Shown: positions 1 through 12,000 of the stretch, in pieces
Layout: the number at the start of each line of letters is the position of its first letter
Position numbering within the stretch: the stretch's first letter is position 1
NCBI GenBank assembly: GCA_017562135.1
Contig: QEYB01000895.1
Location: 744,001 to 808,000 of the forward strand
Direction: 5' to 3'
Source: Dipylidium caninum
Taxonomy: Eukaryota; Platyhelminthes; Cestoda; Cyclophyllidea; Dipylidiidae
DNA: 64,000 nt
Program-made: the position numbers and the translations under genes
Notes under the pieces: generated by a model
What the model was told of the DNA's origin: nothing
The model's database searches: none
Seen by the model: the letters and a program-made list of their open reading frames with translations, nothing else

Positions 1-74
1 TTGCGGAAGCGCCGAGCCATCTTGCCCACGAGAACTTTCTTCCCAGCAAACTCTGCCTCCTCCAGCGTGCCCAT
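1..74 (-). CDS. PLD: PLD exon after second HKD, cut by window edge
   Basis: Reads [20 protein letters not shown] then RRFR, matching the M-x-G-x-x-[YF]-x-A-G-x-F-A-x-x-L-R block of PLD1/2. The acceptor is GTTGTTAG. The rest of the C-terminus lies outside the window. Confidence 0.85.
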   Translation of the reverse strand, partial: MGTLEEAEFAGKKVLVGKMARRFR

Positions 75-3000
75 CTAACAACGCAACGGAACACCATCGG
101 CTAATGTCACCTTTCAGCGGGGCCGGGGTAGGAGGACGGGGGCTGGGACCACTCACCTCGGCTGTGTCCTCTGCCACCAGACCCAGTTCGCTGTCTCTGT
201 AGCCAAGCATACTACGGTCATTGATGTTCGCCGATCCGATTATTAGCTTGCGATCGTCCACTATCATTAATTTGGAGTGCACGTAGATGAATTCTGTCGT
301 CTAAAAAGTACAGGGTGATGGGCGTCACCGACGCTGGTCACTCAAGCAGGCGGTACGTGCGGATGCATGAGGAGGGGACAGAGGGGTTGGAGCAGAAGCG
401 TGTGTGGCGCCTACAAAGCCCCCTGCTGAAGTCTAAACCACGTGTTTTGGGCTCGTTGTGCCACTATCAGTCGGATGGAAGTTGAGTTCCCAGCCCGACT
501 GCCTAGTTGAAAGAGTGGACTTACCAGTCGGTTGTCGGGCCAAGTGTCGTAGGTGCGAAGACCACAGACACTAATGTAGTCCTCGGGGTTTGGCACAAAA
601 AATCTGAGCCGAGGAATGAGGGCACTGGGACCGTGAAAGAGGCTTTTCCGGATGAAAAGCATTTCATAGTGAATCGACGTCCCCTTGTCTCTGGAGCCGG
701 CGTCACCCTCGAAACCGGGTAAGAGGGGCAGTATTATGTACACCCGAAAAGGCCTCTTCTCCCTAATAACAAAAGCAGACACTCAAGGCAGGCCAGAGCA
801 TGGGTCAACGACGGGTAGAGAGGGCGAGAGGTAGACAGAGTGAGTTTGGGCCTCGAGTAATGCCTGCCCATTTGACAAACCTAAACAAAGTTAACCGAGG
901 AGCTTCAATTATCGGAAAAGTATGTGGAATGACTAGAACTGGGGGGTGCGAGGGGCTCAATGTCGTCTAGGTAGATTGTGGCGCAGTGCCCGACACCGAG
1001 GCACCCCCGCAGTTTGTCTGCCGCATGTGCAAGGAGGAGGAGGAGGAGGAGGAGGAGGAGGCGGCGGCGGCGGCGGCGGAAGAAGCTGAAGTGGCTGCGC
1101 AGGTGCACTTCGCGCCGCCAGGGCTAAACGCAGGCTACGCAATCTGCGCACTGTCGGGATATGCGTAGACGGGCGACAGAGAGAAACGCACTCTTTCTAT
1201 GTGGGACCTCCAGAGAACTTAGGAAGTGGTAATAACGAACTACTTCGACCCCAAAGCGGCACCTAATTCAGCGAAAGGAGGTATGATGTGTGTTGGAAGG
1301 GAGGAAAAGTTGGAGTCGTGAAGATGCCGGAGGGTAAACCCACCTGTGGGCGCGCAGGATGCGGTCGTAGAGGGCCTGTGTGATGGTATTCTTGACCAGA
1401 CAGGTCGCTGCAGTTCAGTCTCAAGGGCCACTGGACTGCTGCATTTGTTGTTGTTGGCGCTTTGAATGTCCTGCTCCATGGTTTTCTCGTTGAGCCAGCT
1501 GACAAAGAACTGATTTTCAATGTATACACGTAATGCTTGGAATTGCGGATGGCGTCGATGTAGGCGTTGTGGATGGAGCGCTCCGTGAATTGGGAGGTGA
1601 TATTCAAATTGTTCGGCTCGTCCGCGAAATCCTTGTCGCCCCTGTTCCCTCCGCCTCGAGTTCACCCCACGAGGGACCCACCGACTGGCCGGAGCGAAAG
1701 ACCTGCATTGCGCCAGTGGTGCGCGGTCGGCGGCGCTCACCGCGGCCATTCCGCCCTGTTTCCACGGCTCGCAGGGCGGGGACGCAGCACATCGGTATGT
1801 ATTGGAAGGCTTGCTATGGTTTTCGTTCGTTCGCTTCACCTTCCGTAGCTGAGTTAAGACAAGAGCAATTTACCGTCAGGTGGTAAGGCTGCGGAGGAGG
1901 GGCAGTCTTATTTAAAGCGCACTGGTGTTCGGTTGCCGTACAAGTCCATAGACACCGCCGCCTACGCCAAATGCTGCCGAGCCTGGTTCCGGGTGGAGCT
2001 CACTGGCATGGGTGGCTTCCTTTTGCTCACCCTTTCACCGAGCGCGAGCGTCGCCTACATAAGGGGATGCCGGAAAAGTAAATAATCAAGGCAAATTTTC
2101 ACATAAAAACGCCTTGTATCACGCTTTCGAAGGAGAACAGTGTGTATGGTTCTGGGGTTGACAATTTAATCTGTGGGGTCCTGTTGTCAGGGGCGAGGGG
2201 GGCAAGAGTTGGGCGCGAAATTGCCTGGGATTCGAGTTAACCGGGTGGCGTTCCAGCGTTGATAAAAGTGCCGGGGCCAAAGGTTCCTAAAGAACGGACC
2301 CCGTGAACCCGCATCCCCGAAATTGTTCTGCCCAGGATCGTCGGCAACTTCATTGCGGTCGATGTTGTCTGGTAAAGGAAAAGACAGGTCATTTCTCCTT
2401 CCTCGGGGCCATTTTAATAATAGTTAAATGAGTGCTGGCGAGAGATGATATATGCCTCTCCCGTTTCCCCGGGACTCACTCCGCCCGTTAGGCAATATAG
2501 GTGAACAGTTTTCGTTGAAAGGTGAAGACCAGATTTCCGTGGTCGCATACCCGACTCGTCGGGGCCGACCAAAAGCCACCGTTGGATAGGGCGTATTTTT
2601 CAAGCTCCTAAACGAAGCATCAAGTGACATGAGGAAGGCCACACTCCCGCTGCCTCGATGAGGCCTTTTTTCCTTATCGCCGCCTGGCACTGACCCAGCC
2701 AGGCGAGCATCGTCCTCCCTGTCTGGTTCGAAAGTGAGAACTTAGGGAACCGAGCCCTCTCGCTGACCTCGTTTGCGGTAGTGGGTAATACAGTTACCAA
2801 CCGCCAAAATTCACCAAACAGCCCCATTTAGGCCATTAGTTGAGCAACGCGCGCTGGCCGGCGGTCGACTTCTCATGCCTCCCTGCCAGGCGGCACCAGT
2901 TCAGATGCGCATGGTCCCAACCGCTCCAAGTAAACGCGGGACGAAGTCTCGACTGGCCCTTCGTCGGAAAGGGGATCATGTGAGGAATTTGGCGATCTAA

Positions 3001-6000
3001 GTGCTACCGTTGTAACATGGGAATGAGAGCTCTTTAAAGCCTTAGTTGAAAGTTGCGAGTCACCGGTGGCGCAAACTCCGATCCGAGAGAGGACCAACCT
3101 CCGCGGGAATCCCGAGGGTATTGTTCCGGCGTTCCCGAAAAGAGCCAATTTTCGTAATCTTTGCCCACAAAGAGGGAAACGATGGAGAGTTCGGGACCTT
3201 TTTATTCCCCGTCCCATTGCCAATGGGAAAATCTCTGAAATAAATGTAATCGGAGGAAAAGTTACAGAAAACACTGCGAACTCCAAGTGAAGGAGGAAGA
3301 AGATTTGCAGAGCTGAAGAAGAACAATTGCGTGCTACGTAGCCCAGAGGCCCGGTGGCTGTGCCCTCCCTTTTTTGTTATTGATTAACGGCCCTGTGAAA
3401 AGTTTTTTGTTCTTAGGAAACGACAAAATTCGTCGCATTTGGAAATTAAAGGCACCAAACCTTGGCTCTGGACTTTGGGTGTAATCGTTATTAGTACCCC
3501 CTCAGCCGAGCGCGAAGGCTTCTGCTTTGTCGCCGCTTGCCATAACCCAAATTTACGAACTCAATTTCGTCAGATTTCATCGGGGAGTCCTGTCAACCCG
3601 TCAGGCCACGTTGACCGTTTGCGGCTGGACCCGAACGTCGAGCAAATAAATTTTGAATTCCATTGGTTATCTATCAAGAGAGAAAGGAGGTCAATAAACT
3701 GAAAATTCTGGGCACAGCTAACATACTTCGGCAGTGGAGAAGCGCGTCTTGTGGGAATTTGAAGGCCCCGGGGCGGCATCATCACCGCTTTGGGTGGCGA
3801 CGTCGAGGGGGGGCGATGTCGACTGGCTGGGGGAGAGTCGACGGCCAGAGGCCGCCATGCGCTTGGTGGCGATCGGTGGGAGGCGGCGGGAGTGTCGGTT
3901 CGACCCACGGCTGCGGTGGTCTGTGACGCCGGTGAAGCAGTGCCTACGCTCGCCATGCGACGCCTCCAGGGGGACCTGGACACGGCCAATGTTTGGGATT
4001 TGGATGTCCACGATAGGCTCCATTTCTGGCCCGCTCTCCGCATTCTTCGCTGCATCCCCAACTCCTTCCTCGTGGCCCCATTGGCGGCGCAAGCTTCTGC
4101 GAGTGCGGAGCGAGGAGCGAAACGCCACCTGACCGTCCGGCATGACTTTAATGCCCGCCTGGGTGGAGGGAAAGAAGCATCAAGGCGATAGTGAGGAGGT
4201 AGCATGTGTGTATATCGGTGTACCTAAACACGAATGGTATGAAACCTTTGACCATTACGCAGATAAAGGCATTAAATCGCACAAGTGGGAAAAGACGACT
4301 TTTGCAGTATGTAAAAGGAGCTCGGCCGACGCAGAAGAACTCCGCCTCGACAAAGCTAGACTGAAAGGGCAGAGCCTTGCAACATTGCTGGCCCACCAAA
4401 CTATCACGGACGAACAATTCATTTGGTTAGAAGAAGGCTTTATCGTCGGTAGGTTGAACAGACTTTCGTGAGCAGTAACCCATGCAAATGGACACACAGG
4501 AGATAGACAATTCGCCTTTTAGAAATGCAAGAGAGATTGGAGGAGAGACATTTCCTACACAATTGTAGATAGGGCATCTTCTGCCGTCCAGCGAGCTGAC
4601 TGCCTCCTACCGCCAGGTTACTCGACGCACCTTTCGCTCCAGAAGAGTGCGAGGACTTTGAGAAGGGAGTTTAAGAACGCCTATTTGGCGACCTGCAGAG
4701 GCGGTTGCACGAGTTTATCCACTCCGAACAGACAGTCAGTGAATATTGGCATTTCCTCCTCCAGTTCGAGCACTTCGGGACTGACTGATAAAGCGCACTT
4801 TTATGACGACTCATTAATCTTTAGGCGCTCATTCTTGGTGGCTCTGCTTAAAGCACCATTAAAAGATCGCTAGTGGGAGGGCGCTGACAGAAGATTTTTG
4901 TCCCGAGGTCTGAAGTACACATGGGATTGAAGCCCTTCTAAGGGGTGGTCCCTTCTACGTCAGAGATGGGCGGAACTGTTGCAGTCTACAACATCAACCC
5001 TGACGCACACGAGGCAGTGGGCATGAGAGCGGGACGGAAGGCTTAGTCTTGCCTGCTGATGGTCATATAATAGAAGATGAAACGATGATAAAGGGAGGAA
5101 AGAGTGGGAAGACGCATACCTCCGCGTCCTCAGTGCGGCTGGCCTGCCGTTTCCAGGCGAGAGCGGCCATGGAGACGCCTGCGAGCGAGGGGAAGTTGAG
5201 TCGGCCCGCGACAGCATCTTCTCGACGCGCCCGTCGGTCCCGTTCCAACTCCTCCGGCGGCGCGTCGGTCAGAACCACACTGAGTGAGTCTTTTCTCCGG
5301 GGAATTGGGGACCTCGAGGTCATTGCGCTCTCCTGCTCCGTCGTCGGAGCCTCCATCGTCACCATGGGCATCACCGGCATCAGTGCCACGATTGCTGATT
5401 GTACCGCGTCCTGCAGCTGTCGCGGAATGAACCAGCACACACAAACACACATGCATCAGCCTCTTATGCTCTGTATCACATAAGGCGTAAGGGTTGTTGG
5501 CTGATAATTTGTAAGGAGGAAACGTGCTATGCAGTGTAGATGTGTTTACTTTAATGGCATCAGCGTTATGACAGGCTTTTCATGCAATTTTCCCATGCCT
5601 CAAATGACCGGCCTGCGGCTGAACTCTGCAATTAATGGGGTTTTGAGGAACCATGAGGCAGTATGCTTTAACGGGGCGTCCCCCAAGCCGCCTCACCTCC
5701 ATCGGGGCCGACACGTCCCCTGCAAGGCATTTACCGGGGGCGCGACGCATCTGCTCCCTCAAATCCCGTGAAATTGGTTTTTGACTGAGCGCTAAGGCTA
5801 ATCCTTGCTGAGAGAAGAGTCAGCCCCGTCGCCGGGCCAAACTACCGAATACGTCAAGGAGAGGAGCAACTTGCCCCACTCCGACAAAGTCGCCCATGTG
5901 CCGGTGCCCGGAGAGACGGCTGACTGAGAAACGGGCCGAGGGAGCACCTCACTAGGTGCCAAGGCTGCCAGTTTGGTGAAGGCGACGCATCTCCTCGTGG

Positions 6001-9000
6001 CGTCTGACGCTCTCGCAGTCGCTTGTTTTGAACACATGGCAAAAGGGGCTGGGAAAATAGACCTAGTTCCCGTGATATTCGGACACTTCGCTGTTTCATA
6101 CCCATCAGCTTGGTGTCTCGTGGATTTGTGGGGCACTTCCACGCCGCGCCGTTGGTTTCGGGCGACCACATTGAAGGCGACTACCGGCGGAGCAGCTGCT
6201 CTTATAGGAGGCGGCGCAGAATGGAGGCAACAGTACAAGTTTGATACAAGTTTGATATAAGCTACCGAGTCATTTTCGAGGGGGCGCCTGAACCGAGGGT
6301 GCATGAAACATCTCGCCCAACATTCGCGGTCAAGCATACCACCAGTTTAGCATGTACTTCTGCGAAAAGGACCTCCGCGAGAACAAAATGGAGGCTGTAG
6401 ATTTTGTATGGCTTTGGTCGAACAAAGGAGACTCACGCCAGAGACGAGGACATGACGGCGGCGTTGTGGCCAGCAGAGAGGCAGTCGTCGACGCGACCTT
6501 CCCCTTGACCCGAGGGACCGGTGGGGAATCCCGTCCCCTCCACCTCTGGCTGCGCACACCCACAGTAGCAAACGCACCGCTCATAACGACCTCATCTCAT
6601 GGCAGAACAGTTTAGGTTTTTCTTCGCCCGATTCACATTATGAGCACGTGATATTCAACAAATTAATACTGGTGCAATGCTATGCAACGCCGTGGTTTAT
6701 GGCGCCGTTGGCGCGAGATTGGGGCCTTTAATAAGCACTCCCGTCAGAAGGAGCCTGCAGCCAACAGTCTACTCGCGTGCACCGAGGCCTCCACCCGCGT
6801 GGAGTGACGTGCGTCGCCCGTGTTGCCAGGTCGGAGACTCCCAGTCCGTCCATTCCCCCATCCGCCCTTCGCCAGTGGTCGAGCTCTTCTCCGACTTGAC
6901 GCCAACCGTTTATGATGACGTCGTCAAATCTTATGCCTGTGGAGAGAAGTCGCGCGAAGCCCTTCAACCGCTAAGATGACTTCATGAGGCCTGCTAAGCT
7001 CACAGCGGCGACAACGACGCAAGTGAAAGCCTTCTTTTGCTCTCTCAAAGCGCAATTTTCTCAGCATTAAACATGTCTCACACCTAAACCGACTCAGTAA
7101 GAGACGTTAGAGCTAAAAATGAAAAGACAAGTGCTCTCCAGTTGGTTGTTCCCATGCGAATCGCCTCCTACTTGCACCACTAACGGTGATTTTACCATCA
7201 CTGGTCCGGTGATTTTACCATCACTGGTCCGGTGAGGGCGTGGGGAGCAAATCGGCACGTGCAGGGCGGGGATGCAGCGGGGAGGAGAAGGAGGGCATGG
7301 GGAGGTGGTTCGGCCCAAGAGGAGCGAAATCGGGAGCCACTGAAACTGGCAGGGGTGGGAAGAGGTGATGAATTACCTGTACAGGCTGCCGTTTGTAAGG
7401 CCTCGTCTTGTCCACGTCAATGAGGCTAAAATGGAAAAGGTAGAAGAAGAGCCTAAAACTGAACGGTCTTCTTGCACCTCAAGCAAGCTGTTCACGCAGT
7501 GAGTTCAAGAAAATGTCGTGCTGCACACACGAGGCCCAAAAGCAAGCTCGTGAGTGCGCCACAGGGGCTAATAGCCCCACCTAAATGCCTGCCAGGTTCC
7601 CTAAGTGCCCCTTTTGGGAATGTGAGGCTTGACGGCACGAGGCCTCGGTGACGTCTGTAGTCACGCATCTACTGCCAGTATCAGCGGCGAGCGCGGAGAC
7701 GAGCAACCCGACGTGGATGAAAGAGTATTCTGGTGGTGCTGGGAGCCCCTAGAAGTCACCCCCACTGGCTCTACAGTCTTGATTAGGTGTGCATTTATCC
7801 TAGCGACCGAAAAGCGGCCTCTTCAGTGCTGCTGAGGGGAGCTTTCGCAGGGAATACCCAACTAAGTGAAGTGCCAGGCGTTAAGAAGGCTCGAAAGTGA
7901 AGAGCTCACGGATGGTCCTGCCGGTCCCAGCGCCCGTAGCACAGGTCAATGCCTCCCATGAAGGCGATGGACTGGTCAATGACGACCAACTTCTCGTGGT
8001 GCGACCACAGCAACACCATGTCGCGAATATGGTTCGGATGCCTTATGACCTGAGTGGATAGAAAAGAGGGGCGTTGGAAGAGAGGCGGGAGGATTCTGTT
8101 TGACTGCTCCAAGAAGTTAAAATAAGCGAGCGATTCTACCGTAAAAGCGTTATGAAACAAGGTCGTGACAACACGCGACAACTCACATGGATATTTGGGT
8201 GGAGGCTAGACAACCACGTGGATGTGTACTTGCTATTAATATTCAGCGCTTGTGGCACTTCTCTATAAATGAGAATGCAAATGCGAACACCTTCTTCCTA
8301 AAAAGGAGGCAGAAAGACAGGAGTTCAGTTGAACTAAAAGAGGAAGAAGCACCTGCATGAACGTGAGTGACGTTAGCAGCTTGAAAGGTAGTCCGACTTC
8401 GTCGTGACGCGGGGACTCAAGGCCTCAACAACGTCGTCCCTCCGCTTCCGCGCGTACGTCCGAAGATCAGGACGTTTTCCTGGCACTTGAAGACGAAATC
8501 TCGCAAGAGCCGCTCCGCGACCAGGCATCTCTCCACCACCAAGGTATGACGGGTCTCACGGCAGTAGTTGTATCGAATGCCTCGACTGCACGAACTGCTC
8601 ACTCATCAAAGCATTTAGCCCTAATGCATGGCATCTATGTTGTCGGCGGGGCGCCAACGCGTCCACAAGCGGTTTGCCAAAGTTGGAAAGTTTAAAAAGT
8701 TGGGTCAACCAATTAGCCACGTGGTGCCGATAGTTGCTGACGCAGAGTCTGAATGGTTGCAATAGTGGAGGAAAAGCTGCGATCCGCTTTTCAACAGGGG
8801 CACTCACGTCGCCCGGGTGCAGCGGAGGCGGCGCAACAGCAGGGGGGCCTTAGTTCCCGCCCCGTCCGGTCTGTGGGCCCATTGGGGCGCGAGGAGTTGC
8901 GGGGGCACCTTTGCCATGAGGGCAGCGTGAAAACTGTCGAGGCCTAATTAATAATGAAGGCCCGAGTTTGGTGGTAGTGCAGTCACCCACAGAATGGGCT

Positions 9001-12000
9001 AAAAGGGCTTTCGAGATTCCATGTTATATTAACCGCACACAGGCAGCGCGTTTTACGTGACGAAAGTGGCGGTTGGCGTCATTCTCCCACTTATGCTCGG
9101 TGGCAGAAATCTGCAGAGCTGCCTTCAAACGGGGCTCGGGTGCGAAGGCGGCGAGGGGACGGGGGAGAGGAGAGCACAAACACCAGGGCGATGACAGCTC
9201 GGCTTCGCCGATTCAATTACGCCACATCACGGAGCGAGTGTGTGTGCGGTCCCACAAACGCCTCCAGTGATGACGCGGTGGAGTTGAATCCGCCTGACAG
9301 GCAGGAGTTTGTAGGAAAAAAAGGTGGTGTTGCGAAAGACTGCATGCCAATCAGCCCAGCATGAGATCTGCTCCACTCAACGCGCCACGAAAGACACTGC
9401 TGCAACCAGACCCGACGCCGCGCCTACTCGGTGGATTTAGCAGCAAATGCCCTTTCTCGCCTCACCGAAACGCTCGCGCCAAGCTCGGTAGAGAGGCGAC
9501 GGGGGGGCTTTAGCCGAGGGCGCCGTGCCAATTGGGAGGGGCAGGCCATTTCAGGTTGCGAAATCTACTGCGCGCGGGAAGCGATACTTCCGGAGGTCTG
9601 GACTGAAACAAATTGGCGCAGTTCTCCGCCTCAATGGTGGCTAATTAGGAAGTGGGTGTGGACTGGGAAGGCCAATAGTCTCGGAGGCCTCAGCGTATGC
9701 AACGTAGATCGCTCAATAAGAAAAACTGCTGCAATGTGTGAGTGAATGCTTGCAAGCCAATGCCAGACGGCTGAAAAAGCCCAAGGGCAGGAGGATTCTC
9801 TTCTCCCAAAGAATGAATGCCCAACACCCCAACCACCACCGCCGCCACAGACGCCACCGCAGCGGGCAGTGTCGGAGGAAATAACACCACCTACCGCCTT
9901 GCGCTTGAGAAGGAAATCCAACCGCCACTTGTCGCCTCCATCGGGGCGCTTGAGGAGGACCTCAGGCGAGAGCCACCAGTCTGTTATGAAGATTTCGTAC
10001 TGTGCGCGTTCGATTCCATTGGCCACGGCGTCCATGTAGGAGGCGCCGTCAATGCACCTGTTCGCATAACATAACACAGGCGCTCAGAGACAGATCCCGT
10101 CAGCGCTCCGGGGGGGAGGGCACTGGTTCAGCAAATCAAAGCGAAAATCTCCACGAGGTGTACTCGATTGGCGGAGGACGTTGGACTCTCGTCGTAATCC
10201 CTCGAGTCTCATGATAAGCGCGGACGGCTCGTCCCCTTGCCCCCCCGCCCACTTTGCTTGCTATCAAGGTAATCGCTGTAGACAAGGTGCGCGCAGGCCA
10301 TCCTGGCGACTTTATGCATCGCACTGACTTCTAAGCGGTCTCAACCGAGCATGTACGAACATCCAAGTAGAAATGGCGTTTCAAATTACGGCAGAGGAGG
10401 GACTTGGTGTGGGGGTTTGCGGCAACGGTGTTTTTTGGCCTCGTGCTGTGGCCACTTTCCATCCGGCGCCCGCACTACAGCGGAAAGCAACTGCCCACAG
10501 GTGGCCGAATACCCAGGCGAAGGCTGTCGCGCACGCCGGTGCGGTTGGCTGGTCTCCCGAGTGCCACAGCTGCCTCGGAGGCTGGTGCCGGGGGCGGCAT
10601 CAACGTCTCTTCATCGGTTTACTCCGATGAGGGCTGCCTTATCGCCCCACGGGGACACGCGCGTGTCGAGTTAAGTAGCCTGAACCAAGCGGCGCACGAG
10701 TCCTCCTTCACATCTCTGGGCTTCCATTAAGGTCGCAGGCCAGTGAGAGGAAAAGGAGGACTGGCCGCCTCGACTGATGCATCCGTTCCAGCCTCTTTTC
10801 AACGGTTAATTGTGCAATGTAGCGAAGTGCTGCTAGCAACGCGCTTGTCTAAATCGGTCAAATCACTGCGATGAACGGGCTCGTGAGGGTCTGTGCGCCA
10901 CTTGGGGGGATAGAAGCCGAGAGGGTTTGGTGCCCCCTCCCAAGGGAAGAACGAAGGCGCCACGGCCGCCCATGTCTAGGATCCGTGCATCAAACCAACG
11001 GTCAACCGGAGGAGAGAGGTGAATCGGATAACTAAGTTCCACTGAACAACAGAGCGCGGAGGGGAAGGCGTCGGGACACTCCTTTTGTTGACATTTGTCA
11101 ATGTTCATCCCCAACCTCCGATCCAAACGACGTTCCAGTGGACGAAATTGCAGTGGCAGACTGGAGGCTACGATGTCTTTGGGAGGCAGCAGCCTGACAC
11201 GAGCTTTGGCAAGCCTGTGGCTGTGCTTCGCCTAACACTGTCAAATTTTGCTGTTTTTATCGGAGTAGATGCTAAAACTCATTTTCCCTCTCATGGAAAG
11301 ATATGTGCCCTAGAGCAAGAAATATGTTCCTCTCCAACTCCACCGGCTAATAGGCTACTCCACTTTAGAAATGGGCGGTAAAGGCAACTGCAAAAGCCGC
11401 CGATTAGGTAAAGAACAGGTAGCTGCTCATGCATGGCGAAATGCGCGTTGGAGAACTTGGCGAACTTGTTCTTTTTCTCGTGGTTGTCGGTTCTAGTGAA
11501 TGGTTCGGAGCAACTCGAGGGAGACCGGTGAGGTGGGCAGCGAGCTCCTTCCTGAGGCCTCATCGACGGCCTGGAGGGCCCAACGCTGTGCCTGCAATTC
11601 GAACCCTCTAGTGCGTCCGCCTCCTGCCAATTGGCCTCCCAGTTGACTCAACAAATGCTGCGGGCCTCGGCCTGCCGGAAATGATTGATGCAATTTGAAG
11701 GTCGCCCACTTCACCGACGCATCGAGGTGCCGATGAGCTCAGTGGAAAGGTCCGCGGCGCTGTTAGCGTCCGAGTGCAGATGGATCACCCTCGCGATCAG
11801 GTTGGAAGTGCTTTACAGAGGCCTCCACGGTCTTCCTCGACCTCCTCCTGCTCGTTCCGGCCAGGTCGCCCAATTGTGAGGTGTGAGGGGATCTCGCTGC
11901 TGCCAAAAGCGAAAAATCGGCACGCGAAGAACCGACGTGCACGTGGCAACTGCCCCACACTGGGAAGATCAATGGCCGACGGCGGTTCAGAGTGATAACC

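Noticed and set aside
905..1168. Glutamate/alanine-rich, proline-rich and arginine/leucine-rich frames on both strands
   Set aside because: They are produced entirely by the GAG/GCG trinucleotide run.
4142..4471. 109-codon plus-strand ORF in the PLD intron region
   Set aside because: No conserved motif, lies opposite to PLD transcription, and the composition gives no support beyond length.
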